A program made the position numbers and the translations under genes. The notes under the pieces were generated by a model, which saw nothing but the letters and a program-made list of their open reading frames with translations, did no database searches and was not told the DNA's origin. Positions 10,504 to 19,363 of a stretch of DNA of 64,000 nucleotides are shown piece after piece. The stretch covers positions 523,877 through 587,876 of the forward strand of contig NZ_FOMO01000003.1 of assembly GCF_900112645.1 (NCBI RefSeq), given 5' to 3'. Numbering within the stretch: position 1 is the first letter of the stretch; each line of letters begins with the position of its first letter. The stretch is from Phytopseudomonas straminea. GTDB lineage: Bacteria > Pseudomonadota > Gammaproteobacteria > Pseudomonadales > Pseudomonadaceae.

Positions 10504-12630
10504 ATGAGCTGTAGCCCCCCATCGCGCCCCTTCGAACTCTCCCACCTGAGCCGCGCCATCCTGTTATGTGGCTGTGCGGCGGCGGGCACTGCGCAGGCGC
10601 AGGAGGCGACCGATACGCTGGTGCTTGAGCCCAGCGTGGTCAGCGGCTCGCGCAGCGAGGCGCAGAGCTTCGACCTGCCGTTTTCGGTGGACAGCATCGA
10701 CCGCGAACAGATCAGTGACGGTCAGCTGGGCATCAACGCCTCGGAAGTGCTGACGCGGGTGCCCGGGCTGGTGGTGCAGAACCGCCAGAACTACGCGCAG
10801 GATCTGCAGATATCGTCCCGTGGCTTCGGGGCGCGCTCGGCCTTTGGCGTGCGGGGGCTGAAGCTGATCACCGATGGCATTCCCGCCAGCACCCCGGACG
10901 GGCAGGGCCAGGCGGCGACCTTCAACCTCGACACCGCCGAACGCATCGAAGTGCTGCGCGGGCCGGCTTCCACGTTGTACGGCAGCAACGCCGGTGGGGT
11001 GATCCAGGTGTTCTCACGCGATGGTGCGGGTCGCCCGCGTATCGGCGCCGAGACGCTGATTGGCAGCGACGGCCTGAGCCGCAATCACCTCACCGCCGAA
11101 GGCGAAGCTGACGGCGTGGGCTTCGTGCTCGACGCCTCGCGCATGGACACCGACGGCTATCGCGACCACAGCGCCGCGCGCCGTGACCAGACCTTCGCCA
11201 AGCTCAATTTCAAGCCCGATGAAGACAGCAAGCTGGCGCTGATCTATAGCAGCCTGGAGCAGAACGGCACCCAGGATCCGCTGGGGCAGGCGTGGGAGGC
11301 TTATAAGGCGGATCCGCGTTCTGTGGCGACCAACGCCTTGGATTTCAATACTCGCAAGAGCATCGATCATCAGCAGCTGGGCGCCAACTACGAGCGCTAT
11401 TTTGGAGACTCTACGCTGCAGACCACTGTTTATGCGGGCAAACGCAGGGTGGTTCAGTACTTGGCCATTCCACGTGGGCCGCAAAACAACCCGAACAACA
11501 GCGGCGGCGTCGTCGACTTCGACCGTGAGTTTCATGGCGGCAGCATTCGTTGGCTGCAGCCGGTGGACGGGATAAGCGGGGACCTGCGTCTGGTGTTCGG
11601 GCTCGATTACGATCAGAGTCGCGATGATCGCCGTGGATATGAGAATTTTTCGGGTGCCAGTAATGGGGTAAAAGGCAACTTGCGACGCGATGAAGTCGAC
11701 ACCGTTACCAGCCTGGATCCATACGCCCAAGCGACCTGGACCATCGGCAACTGGACTATGCAGGGCGGCCTGCGCTACAGCACCGTGGAAGTGGATGTCG
11801 ATGACAAGTACATCGTCGGCGCCAATGGCGATGACAGTGGCACCAAACGCTACGAAAAGGCCACGCCATCGGTAAGCGTTGGCTACGCTTTTACGCCGGA
11901 TCTGAATGGCTACGTCAGCGTCGGCAAGGGTTTTGAAACGCCAAGCCAGGCCGAGTTGGCTTATTCCCAGGGCAATGCCGGTTTCAACTACAGCCTAGAA
12001 CCTTCTGAAAGCACTCAGTACGAAATCGGCCTGAAAGCCCGAGTCGCCAGAGATACTCGCATCAATGCCGCAATCTTCCAGATCAACACTGACGACGAGA
12101 TCGTCGTGCTGGAAAATCGCGACGGCCGTACCAGCTACCAGAACGCCGGCAAGACCCTGCGGCGCGGTTTCGAGCTGGGCGTCGAAAGTCAGTTCACCGA
12201 ACAATGGTCGGCTGCGTTGGCCTACACCTACCTGGCCGCGACTTATGATTCGCGCTTCGTCGCCGGCAACAACAGCATCGATAAAGGCAACGATTTGCCC
12301 GGCGTACCTCGCACCACGCTATTTGGCGAGCTGGCCTGGAAGCCGGTCGATGGTATCAGTACGGCATTTGAGGGGCTTTACCGCAGCAAGGTCTACGTCG
12401 AAGACACCAATACCGAGAAAGCGGCGCCGAGCTACACAGTGTTCAATTGGCGCACGCGATTCGAGCAGCACTTCGGCCCCTGGAAAACCCACCAGACCCT
12501 GCGCCTGGATAACCTGCTGGATCGCCAATACGTCGGCTCGGTAATTGTCGGCGATGGCAACAGCCGTTTTTACGAAGCGGCGCCCGGGCGCTCCTGGTAT
12601 GCGGGTGCGGGCATCGAATATCAGTTTTAA
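10504..12630 (+). CDS. TonB-dependent receptor, YncD/PqqU type
   Basis: This 708-residue outer-membrane receptor has a signal peptide (cleavage likely after AQA, about residue 33), a TonB-box-like stretch (DTLVLEPSVV), a plug domain (about 45-160) and a 22-strand barrel ending in an aromatic residue (YQF). The plug segments VPGLVVQNRQNYAQDLQ and RGFG-RS-FGVRG-KL, DGIPA-TPDGQGQ, and the late segments DDEIVV...NAGKT-R-G-EL and DRQYVGSVIV, closely resemble what I remember of E. coli YncD (PqqU), the receptor for the cofactor PQQ. PQQ uptake is therefore the leading guess, by analogy only. No uptake permease is adjacent. Confidence 0.8.
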   Translation: MSCSPPSRPFELSHLSRAILLCGCAAAGTAQAQEATDTLVLEPSVVSGSRSEAQSFDLPFSVDSIDREQISDGQLGINASEVLTRVPGLVVQNRQNYAQDLQISSRGFGARSAFGVRGLKLITDGIPASTPDGQGQAATFNLDTAERIEVLRGPASTLYGSNAGGVIQVFSRDGAGRPRIGAETLIGSDGLSRNHLTAEGEADGVGFVLDASRMDTDGYRDHSAARRDQTFAKLNFKPDEDSKLALIYSSLEQNGTQDPLGQAWEAYKADPRSVATNALDFNTRKSIDHQQLGANYERYFGDSTLQTTVYAGKRRVVQYLAIPRGPQNNPNNSGGVVDFDREFHGGSIRWLQPVDGISGDLRLVFGLDYDQSRDDRRGYENFSGASNGVKGNLRRDEVDTVTSLDPYAQATWTIGNWTMQGGLRYSTVEVDVDDKYIVGANGDDSGTKRYEKATPSVSVGYAFTPDLNGYVSVGKGFETPSQAELAYSQGNAGFNYSLEPSESTQYEIGLKARVARDTRINAAIFQINTDDEIVVLENRDGRTSYQNAGKTLRRGFELGVESQFTEQWSAALAYTYLAATYDSRFVAGNNSIDKGNDLPGVPRTTLFGELAWKPVDGISTAFEGLYRSKVYVEDTNTEKAAPSYTVFNWRTRFEQHFGPWKTHQTLRLDNLLDRQYVGSVIVGDGNSRFYEAAPGRSWYAGAGIEYQF

Positions 12631-12782
12631 GGCGAGGCGGGACGTGCTGGCTGACAAACAAAGCGACAGTCGGTAGCGACTTGCAACGCTTTGAGGCTGC
12701 TTGGCTCTCCACTCGCGCCAGGGTTTGGGCTACTCTCAAGTCAAGCGGTCACCAAAGCCGTGCGCAGTTCGAGGATGCACTT

Positions 12783-12908
12783 ATGAAAAACTGGTTCGAA
12801 AAAATCACTGCCCAGCTCAATGCCCTGTTTGCCCCGCGCATGCAGCCCATTCCAATTCGTAGCGAAGAGCAGCGTCGCTTGGCCGAAGAGCGCCGTCGCC
12901 GCCACTGA
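12783..12908 (+). CDS. Small basic protein, 41 residues, unknown function
   Basis: This short ORF starts with ATG at 12783 and encodes a 41-residue protein: an amphipathic N-terminus (MKNWFEKITAQLNALFAP), then a very basic tail ending in RRRRH. The short gene is followed 21 bases later by a good intrinsic terminator, which supports it being a transcribed unit. I do not recognise a family. The N-terminal helix followed by Arg-rich tail could bind membrane or nucleic acid, but this is a guess. Confidence 0.6.
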   Translation: MKNWFEKITAQLNALFAPRMQPIPIRSEEQRRLAEERRRRH

Positions 12909-12929
12909 TCCACCCCCGTGAAATTCCCC

Positions 12930-12956
12930 CACAAGCGTCCTTTTAGGCGCTTGTTT
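12930..12956 (+). terminator. Intrinsic terminator after the 41-residue ORF
   Basis: ACAAGCG (12930-12936) pairs with CGCTTGT (12947-12953), with inner CCT/AGG pairing, followed by TTTT. It closes the small ORF unit. The 476-base gap up to aer also holds a candidate FliA promoter (13186-13211) and an AT-richer stretch; I see no other gene there. Confidence 0.65.
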
Positions 12957-13185
12957 TGAGTCGTCAACGCCTTGGAGGTGATTGGCGCTCGTTTTCTTTT
13001 ATCGATAAGTGACATGTTGATCGGTTCGATACGTAAGCATCGAACCATTTTCATGGGGGCTCGCCCTTTCACTTATGTATCCGGCATTACCCTTTGCCTA
13101 TTCCAATAGCCCTTATTGCTGGTACCCAGCGTGCTGAGACGCGCGCGTTGCCGACAAGCGGCCGTGAACTTGGTTCAACGTATTC

Positions 13186-13211
13186 TCAAGTCGTTCAAAA
13201 AATTGCCGACA
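13186..13211 (+). promoter_or_regulatory. Candidate FliA (sigma-28) promoter for aer
   Basis: TCAAG (13186-13190), a 14-base spacer and GCCGACA (13205-13211) resemble the pseudomonad FliA pattern TCAAG...GCCGATA. It lies about 170 bases ahead of the aer start. The spacer is one base shorter than at the better match ahead of the ParP-like gene (50302-50328). Confidence 0.5.
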
Positions 13212-13384
13212 AAAAAGCAGACCCGTTCGGGAGGGTATGGCACGGAGCCGGCTGGCGGCTTCGCGCTTGTCTTCTGTTCAGCGTTTGAGCGTTACCGCCT
13301 GCCCGTGCTGGCGCGGCTATTTTGCTGTGCTAGACATAGTTGAGCGGAAAGGACGTACCCTTCACGTACTAAAGGACTGCAACC

Positions 13385-14950
13385 ATGCGTCAGAATCTTC
13401 CGGTAACTCAGCGGGAAAGGACTTTTCCCGGCCACGAGCGGTTGATTTCCACCACTGATTTGAGCAGCAAGATCACCTATTGCAACGATGCCTTTGTGGC
13501 GATCAGCGGCTTTACACGTGAAGAGCTGATCGGCCAGCCGCACAATCTGGTGCGCCATCCCGATATGCCGCCAGCTGTATTCGGCCACATGTGGGACACC
13601 ATCAAGCAGGGCAAGCCTTGGATGGGTATCGTCAAGAACCGCTCCAAGAATGGCGATTTCTACTGGGTCAGCGCCTATGTCACGCCCGTTTACGAGAATG
13701 GCAAGGTGGCCGGGTACGAATCCGTGCGTTCACTGCCCAGCGAAGATCAGAAGCGTCGCGCCGAGGCGCTGTATGCAAGGTTGCGCGCCGGCAAAGCGCC
13801 CGTGCCGAAAATCGAACACCTGACCTATGACCTGATTCGCTCCTGGCCGCTGATTGTCACCGCGCTGGTAATCCTCGCCGCCCAGAGCACGCTTTCCGGC
13901 GTGTGGCTGGCGGCGCTCGTGGTCGCGGTGATGGCTGCGCTGGGCTCCTATCAGCTGTACAGCAAGCGCGCACTGATTCGCCGTACCCTGGCGGAGCATC
14001 CCAAGGCGTTTACCAGCAGCCTGGTGGCGCTCACCTATAGCGACAGCCGCGGTGCCCAGGCCTTGCTCGACATGGCGATGATCAGCGAAGAGGCGCGCTT
14101 GCAGACGGCGCTGACGCGACTCGAAGATGCCGGCGTCAACGTCAAGCGGCAGGCGGCCCAGGCCGCGGGTTTCTCGCGCTCAGGCGCCGAGATGCTCGAT
14201 CAGCAGCGCAGCGAAACTGACCAGTCGGCCACCGCCATCAACCAGATGGCAGCGACCATTCAAGAAGTATCCCAGAACGTGCAGACTACCAGCCATGCGG
14301 CCGAAGAGGCCGACAGATTGGCTCGGGAAGGGCGACAGCTGGCCGGTGGTAGCTTGGAATCCATGCAGCACATGGCCAAGGCTGTGGTGGATATCGGCCA
14401 GGCTGTAAACGATCTGGCCAACTCCACCCAATCGATCGGCAGCGTGGCCGATGTGATCACCTCGATTGCCGAGCAGACCAACCTGCTAGCCCTCAACGCC
14501 GCCATCGAAGCAGCCCGTGCCGGCGAGCAGGGGCGGGGCTTCGCCGTGGTGGCCGACGAGGTTCGTTCGTTGGCCTCGCGTACTCGCGAATCGACCCAGC
14601 AGATTCACCAGATCATCGCGTCGCTACGGGCCGGTGCCGAGCGCGCCGTCGCCACGGCCGGTCGCGGTGAGGAGATCTCCCGTGAAAGCGTGCAGAGCGT
14701 AGAAGCGGTGCGCATTGCGCTGGACGGCATCAGTGAATCTGTCAGTCGCATCAGCGGCATGAGCCAGCAGATCGCCGCGGCTTCCGAGGAGCAGGGCCAG
14801 GTGGCCGACGATATCAGCCGGCAGATTACCCGCATCGCCCAGCTCTCCGAGCAGGGCGCCGAGCAGGCCCATCAGGGCGCGGCGATCGGCAAGGAGTTGG
14901 AAAGCATGGCCGACTACCTGCACAGCCTGGCCGAGCGTTTCAACCGCTGA
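13385..14950 (+). CDS. aer: Aerotaxis receptor Aer
   Basis: The 521-residue energy-taxis receptor senses redox state through an FAD-binding PAS domain (about residues 20-115). The PAS domain has the Aer signature segments [21 protein letters not shown] and [16 protein letters not shown]. Two close hydrophobic segments (about 150-190) form the membrane anchor. The C-terminal methyl-accepting signalling domain has the hairpin tip [20 protein letters not shown] (about 362-381), which contacts CheW and CheA. The ATG at 13385 is the first possible start. It is monocistronic and lies about 30 kb from the che genes; a candidate FliA promoter upstream would tie it to flagellar assembly. Confidence 0.93.
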   Translation: MRQNLPVTQRERTFPGHERLISTTDLSSKITYCNDAFVAISGFTREELIGQPHNLVRHPDMPPAVFGHMWDTIKQGKPWMGIVKNRSKNGDFYWVSAYVTPVYENGKVAGYESVRSLPSEDQKRRAEALYARLRAGKAPVPKIEHLTYDLIRSWPLIVTALVILAAQSTLSGVWLAALVVAVMAALGSYQLYSKRALIRRTLAEHPKAFTSSLVALTYSDSRGAQALLDMAMISEEARLQTALTRLEDAGVNVKRQAAQAAGFSRSGAEMLDQQRSETDQSATAINQMAATIQEVSQNVQTTSHAAEEADRLAREGRQLAGGSLESMQHMAKAVVDIGQAVNDLANSTQSIGSVADVITSIAEQTNLLALNAAIEAARAGEQGRGFAVVADEVRSLASRTRESTQQIHQIIASLRAGAERAVATAGRGEEISRESVQSVEAVRIALDGISESVSRISGMSQQIAAASEEQGQVADDISRQITRIAQLSEQGAEQAHQGAAIGKELESMADYLHSLAERFNR

Positions 14951-15012
14951 CCCTCTGCCCTCGGCTGCGCGGGCGTGCTGTGGCACACTGCGCGGTCGAG
15001 GAGACCCGCCCT

Positions 15013-15612
15013 ATGCCACGCCCCCGTTGTTCGCGCTGCAGGCGCCCGGCCAGCCACTGCCTGTGCGCCCTGATTCCCGATTTGCCCAGTCGCACCGAAG
15101 TGCTGGTGCTGCAGCACCCTACTGAAGTCGACCACGCGCTCAATACCGCGAATCTCGCTGTACTGGGGCTGCGTAGTGCCGCGTTGTGGGTTGGTGAGGT
15201 ATTCGAGGCGCTACCGGAGTGGGTGGCAGAGCCCGGCTATCGCACCTGCCTGCTGTTTCCGGGTGAGCAGGCGCGGGCGATCAGCGAACTGCCTGGTGAT
15301 GCAGACCCACTGCCTGTGCGGTTGATCGTGCCTGATGGCACATGGCGCAAGGCTCGCAAAATTCTCTATATGAATCCTCTGTTGGCAGGCCTGCCACGGG
15401 TGACCTTGGCCGACGCGCCGCCATCACGCTATCGCCTGCGCAAGGCGCCGATGGAGGGCTCGCTGTCGACACTGGAGGCCATCGTCGAAGCCCTGAATGT
15501 ACTCGAAGCGCCCGCTGACTACCGGGCGCTGCTCAAGCCCTTCGATGCGCTGATCGAAGGGCATATCGCTGCGATGGGCGAGGACACGTTCAAGCGCAAT
15601 CACCAGCGCTGA
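15013..15612 (+). CDS. DTW-domain tRNA-uridine aminocarboxypropyltransferase
   Basis: This 199-residue protein has an N-terminal Cys-rich zinc site (RCSRCRRPASHCLC) and the signature PDGTWRKARK that names the DTW family. Family members (E. coli TapT/YfiP) transfer the aminocarboxypropyl group from S-adenosylmethionine to a tRNA uridine (acp3U47). The frame extends upstream to 14980, but the ATG at 15013 puts the zinc motif right at the N-terminus, as in relatives. It lies 62 bases after aer on the same strand, though a functional link is unlikely. Confidence 0.85.
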   Translation: MPRPRCSRCRRPASHCLCALIPDLPSRTEVLVLQHPTEVDHALNTANLAVLGLRSAALWVGEVFEALPEWVAEPGYRTCLLFPGEQARAISELPGDADPLPVRLIVPDGTWRKARKILYMNPLLAGLPRVTLADAPPSRYRLRKAPMEGSLSTLEAIVEALNVLEAPADYRALLKPFDALIEGHIAAMGEDTFKRNHQR

Positions 15613-15620
15613 AGGAGATT

Positions 15621-16469
15621 TCAGCCAAAGGTGCCATCACGGAAATCACGCAGCGCCTGTTCGATCTCTTCCCGGCTGTTCATCACGAAAGGCCCGTACT
15701 GCACGATCGGCTCGTTCAGCGGCTTGCCGGCGATCAGCAGCACGCCGGCGCCATCAGCGCTGCTGATCAGCAGCTCGCCCTGATCATCCAGGCGTACCAG
15801 TCGGCCAGCGTGGGCCTCGTGGCTGTCCTGCACTTGTGCCTTACCCTGGTAGACGTACAGCAGGGCGCGGTGGCCGGCGGGAAGCTCGGGGCGTACGACG
15901 CTGCCAGCGGGCAGGCGCAGGTCTAAGACCTGGGGCTCAGTATCCGGACGCTGCACGGCACCGGCCTGACGCTGCTGGCCTTCGGCGAAGCTGCCGGCGA
16001 TTACCACGACCTCGACACCCTGTTCAGTGTGCAGACGCGGAATCTGCGCGTTGGGGATGTCGCGGTACTGCGGGTCGGCCATCTTCTCGCGGCCAGGCAG
16101 GTTCAGCCATAACTGGAAACCGCGCATGGCGCCCTGTTCCTGCTCGGGCATTTCACTGTGGATGATGCCCCGCGCGGCAGTCATCCATTGCACGTCACCG
16201 CCCTGCAGCAGGCCCACGTTACCGAGGTGATCTTCATGGCGCATGCGCCCTTCAAGCATGTAGGTGATGGTCTCGAAGCCACGGTGGGGATGGGGCGGAA
16301 AGCCGGCGATGTAGTCGTCGGCATTGTCGGTGCTGAACTCGTCGAGCATCAGAAACGGATCGAAACGTTCGATACCAGCACCACCAATGACCCGGTTCAG
16401 ACGCACGCCGGCACCGTCTGAGGCAGGCTGCCCTGGCTGAATGGCAAGGACTCGGCGTAGTTGGGTCAT
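15621..16469 (-). CDS. Pirin family protein
   Basis: The 282-residue protein has two cupin domains. The N-terminal cupin carries the pirin metal ligands (PHPHRGFETITYML, with His and Glu ligands, about residues 48-62, and GDVQWMTAARGIIHSEMP). Pirins are iron-binding nuclear or cytoplasmic proteins; some bacterial ones act as quercetin dioxygenases, but the role here is unknown. The ATG at 16469 gives MTQLRRVLAIQPG; an upstream extension to 16502 has no support. The gene converges with the DTW-domain gene, with 8 bases between stops. Confidence 0.9.
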   Translation of the reverse strand: MTQLRRVLAIQPGQPASDGAGVRLNRVIGGAGIERFDPFLMLDEFSTDNADDYIAGFPPHPHRGFETITYMLEGRMRHEDHLGNVGLLQGGDVQWMTAARGIIHSEMPEQEQGAMRGFQLWLNLPGREKMADPQYRDIPNAQIPRLHTEQGVEVVVIAGSFAEGQQRQAGAVQRPDTEPQVLDLRLPAGSVVRPELPAGHRALLYVYQGKAQVQDSHEAHAGRLVRLDDQGELLISSADGAGVLLIAGKPLNEPIVQYGPFVMNSREEIEQALRDFRDGTFG

Positions 16470-16600
16470 GGGGCTGTCTCCCGTGAAAAGTGATGCGTCC
16501 ATGGTAGGCCAGCCGATCCGTCAGATGGTTGGGAAAAGGTCAACTCATCTATCGAGAATATCGATGTAGCGGGTGGCGCCTTGCAGCGCCACCCGAGTGT

Positions 16601-17377
16601 TCACTCGGCGATTTGCAGCTTGCGCGATTCGGTGTAGAAGAAGCGCAGCTTCTCGTATTCGAATGGCGAGTTCAGTTGGCCGTAGCGGAAGCTGGTGGTG
16701 GAGCGCTGGTCGATGCCCCTGAGAACGATGATCTCGGGGTGAGCACTGCTAGCCTCAGCGACGTTGAGGTAGTTGATCTGCTGGTTGATGCCGAAGTCCG
16801 CCACGAGGCCCGTGGTGTCGCGCAGGTTGGACGGGCCGAGAATCGGCAGCATCAGGTAGGGGCCTGCCGGGGTGCCATAGAAGCCCAGGGTCTGGCCGAA
16901 GTCCTCACGGTGCTTGGGCAGGCCCATCAGGGTGGCCGGGTCCCACAGACCGACCACGCCGATGGTGGTATTGAACAGCAGGCGCGCGGTGGTGTTCAGG
17001 GCGCGCTCGCCTTTGAGTTGCAGGGCACTGTTGACCAGGTTGGACACGTCGCCCAGGTTGCTGAAGAAGTTGGTCACGCCCTTTTGCATGAAGGTCGGCG
17101 TGACGTAGCGGTAGCCGTCGACCACAGGCAGGAACACCCATTCGTCGAAGCGGTAGTTGAAGTGGTAGACCCGGCGGTTCCATGACTCCAGCGGATCCTG
17201 GATTTCCAGTGCCGAAAGGGTCGAGCGCTCGAACTCGCGCTGGTTCAGGCCCGGGTTGAACTTGAGTTCCTTGAGCGGCTGCTTGAAGCCATCGTCCTCG
17301 ACGGTGGTCTGGGCGGAGGCGGTGCCGCAGCTCAACACGGCAGCGAACAGTGCGAGAGTAGTAAAGGACTTAGCCAC
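16601..17377 (-). CDS. mlaA: MlaA/VacJ family outer-membrane lipid-asymmetry protein
   Basis: This 258-residue protein matches MlaA: the NRRVYHFNYRFDEWVFLP segment, the ring-forming helices, GLWDPATLMGL and the GTPAGPYLMLPILGPSNLRD stretch are all family features. MlaA removes misplaced phospholipids from the outer leaflet of the outer membrane and passes them to MlaC. The signal sequence is odd: Cys17 (VLSC) could be a lipobox, but the GTASAQ that follows would also suit signal peptidase I. It overlaps the upstream hydrolase gene by 8 bases, so the two are coupled. The other mla genes are not nearby, as is normal. Confidence 0.9.
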   Translation of the reverse strand: MAKSFTTLALFAAVLSCGTASAQTTVEDDGFKQPLKELKFNPGLNQREFERSTLSALEIQDPLESWNRRVYHFNYRFDEWVFLPVVDGYRYVTPTFMQKGVTNFFSNLGDVSNLVNSALQLKGERALNTTARLLFNTTIGVVGLWDPATLMGLPKHREDFGQTLGFYGTPAGPYLMLPILGPSNLRDTTGLVADFGINQQINYLNVAEASSAHPEIIVLRGIDQRSTTSFRYGQLNSPFEYEKLRFFYTESRKLQIAE

Positions 17378-18668
17378 GGAAGAACTCCAACATGTCGTTG
17401 CTGTTGACGCGGTAATTGAGGTTGCCGCAGTGGCCGCCGTAGGGGTACACGGTCAGGCGATCGCCCATGGTGCGGCGCAGGAAGCCGAGGTCGCCAGGGC
17501 CGAGGATCACGTCGTCGGCGTTATGCATCACACCGATCTTGGGGCTGTTCTTCAGGTAGTCCTCGATGCCGTACAGGCTGACCTCGTTGATCAGCTGGCT
17601 CATGCTGCCGCCGTCGTAGCGGGCTCGCCACATGGGGATCAACTGTTCTGACATGTAGCAGTCGAAGTCGCACTGCAGCGCGCGGCGGAAGAACGGCGTC
17701 AGGCTGGTGCCCTCGCCAATCGGATAATCGACCGGAGTGATCAGGCCGCGGCGGTTGATCAAGTCCGAGGTAAAGGTGATGTCGGCGGCCGAGAAGCGGA
17801 ACGAGGTGCCGATCAGCATGGCCAGTTGTTCGTTGGTCAGGTGTTCCTTGGACTGCTGGAAGTCGTAGAGCAGGGCATCGTTGATATCTACGTAACCCTT
17901 CTGCTGGAAGTAGCGGGTCAGCTTGGCCAGCACCAGTTCATAGAAGGTGGTGCGGTTGGTGATGCCTTTCACCTGGGTCTGCACCAGTCGATCCAGGTTG
18001 GTGATCGAGGTGTAAAGGTTGACCGGCGGGTTGAGCATCAGCACGCGCTTGAAGTTGAAGCTGCGGCGCGTCTCGTCCAGCTGGCTGACGAACGCCGCAT
18101 GCAGGGCGCCCAGGCTGTAGCCCGTCAGGTAGTAATCGGTGACCTGCAGGCGCGGGTGCTGGGCGCGTACCGCCTGCATGGCGCGGTACATGTCCTCGGC
18201 ATCGTCGCGGCTGATGCCGGGTGTGGCGAAGCGCGAGGCGGAGGTCATGAAGTCGTAGCTGGTAGGCGAGGACAGCTGCACGACATGGTAGCCCGCGCCA
18301 TAGAACAGCTTCTTCAGGTATTCGGGCGTGCTGCTCGAATAACGCGCGCCCGTGCCGGCGATGATGAAGATCAGCGGTGCCGGGCCATCCTGCTCGGCCA
18401 GGCGATAACTCATCTTGGTTACCGCCCAGAAGTTGTCAGGCAGCTGAAACTCACGCTCCGGACGCAGGCGAACCTGGTAATCGCCCTGCTTGATATCCGC
18501 GTCTTCGGGCAGCTTGGGGCGCAAATCCGGTGGTGTGGTGGCGATGGTGGCTTCGAACGGGTTGGTCAGCGGATAGCCGTAGGTTTGCGGGTCAACGTCG
18601 GCGGCCCAGACGGAGACGCTGAACAGCAGGGCGCCGAGCAGGGCTGCAAGACGGGGAATGAAAGACAT
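17370..18668 (-). CDS. Secreted alpha/beta-hydrolase-like protein, partner of mlaA
   Basis: The 432-residue protein has a signal peptide (cleavage likely after WAA or WAAD, about residue 23). An alpha/beta-hydrolase-like core shows LIFIIAGTGA (oxyanion loop), a nucleophile elbow GYSLGA (about residue 188) and a late His in YGGHCGN. It is therefore likely a periplasmic serine hydrolase or esterase. The coupling to mlaA by an 8-base overlap suggests a lipid-related substrate. Related proteins are sometimes labelled as serine/threonine kinases; I see no kinase motif. The start at 18668 is an ATG after a GGGACTTT stretch. Confidence 0.75.
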   Translation of the reverse strand: MSFIPRLAALLGALLFSVSVWAADVDPQTYGYPLTNPFEATIATTPPDLRPKLPEDADIKQGDYQVRLRPEREFQLPDNFWAVTKMSYRLAEQDGPAPLIFIIAGTGARYSSSTPEYLKKLFYGAGYHVVQLSSPTSYDFMTSASRFATPGISRDDAEDMYRAMQAVRAQHPRLQVTDYYLTGYSLGALHAAFVSQLDETRRSFNFKRVLMLNPPVNLYTSITNLDRLVQTQVKGITNRTTFYELVLAKLTRYFQQKGYVDINDALLYDFQQSKEHLTNEQLAMLIGTSFRFSAADITFTSDLINRRGLITPVDYPIGEGTSLTPFFRRALQCDFDCYMSEQLIPMWRARYDGGSMSQLINEVSLYGIEDYLKNSPKIGVMHNADDVILGPGDLGFLRRTMGDRLTVYPYGGHCGNLNYRVNSNDMLEFFRG

Positions 18669-18942
18669 ACAAAGTCCCTTTGGAAGAGAACATTCTTTTC
18701 AGAGGTGGCCGGCAAGCCGGTGCTTTCGGCATCAGCCGCGATGAGTAGGACAATCGCGGTTGTGTCAAAGTGCCATGGGAAATTTCGCTGCGCTGGCAAT
18801 GGGTATACCAGAAGGCGGTTGAGCCGCCAACGGCCTTGCACTCGGGCACTCACGTCACTATCGGCACCTCCTTATTTGCCGCTTGCATCCGCCTGCCGTG
18901 AGATTATGCTGAGCGCCGTTTTCAAGCCCTCTGGAGTGCAGC

Positions 18943-19320
18943 ATGCCTCGTCGTTCATCCATCGTCGCCTTGGTGATTGCAGCGCTCGCCTGCGTGGTCG
19001 CCAGTTATGCGTTGCGCTACCTGCTCATGGAGGGCGATCAGTGGGTCGGTCGCTGCGTCGACGATCCCGGCCTTCTGGCCTGCCAGGTGCGTGGCACCCT
19101 GGGCTGGATGATTCACCTGCGAATCATTGCCCTGACTGCCCTGGGCTGTGCGCTGCTGGCATTCGTGGTGCCTGGCGTCTGGGGCTGGCGCCTGGCGGTG
19201 CCGGGGCTGCTGCTCGGCGTGCCGGCGCTGGCGCTGTACACCGCTAGCCTGGCGGTATTCGCTGTGGTGCTGGCGCTGCTGCGTTTGGTACGCGCGCCGG
19301 CTGTCACGGCGACGCACTAA
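18943..19320 (+). CDS. Small inner-membrane protein of unknown function
   Basis: This 125-residue protein has a signal-anchor-like N-terminus (about residues 7-30) and two further hydrophobic stretches (about 57-77 and 82-113). Two cysteines (CVDDPGLLAC) sit in the loop after the first segment, which is likely periplasmic, and may form a disulfide. The start ATG follows a GGAG site. I do not recognise a family. It is convergent with the GH17 gene and divergent from the hydrolase-mlaA operon. The 274-base upstream gap shows no other gene. Confidence 0.65.
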   Translation: MPRRSSIVALVIAALACVVASYALRYLLMEGDQWVGRCVDDPGLLACQVRGTLGWMIHLRIIALTALGCALLAFVVPGVWGWRLAVPGLLLGVPALALYTASLAVFAVVLALLRLVRAPAVTATH

Positions 19321-19363
19321 CCAAATCGGGCGCTGCGCGGCAAGCGCAGCACCCGCGGCATTT

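Noticed and set aside
11280..11720. Slightly more AT-rich codon use in the middle of the TonB receptor, suggesting a recombined segment
   Set aside because: Barrel strands and loops vary widely in these receptors, and I cannot compute composition; too weak to claim.
12957..13100. Possible ANR/FNR box ahead of aer (TTGAGTCGTCAA near 12955 and TTGATCGGTTCGAT near 13018)
   Set aside because: Neither matches TTGAT-N4-ATCAA in spacing and both halves.
17826..19247. 473-codon plus-strand frame opposite the hydrolase gene
   Set aside because: Antisense shadow rich in Val, Gly and Gln, overlapping two better genes.
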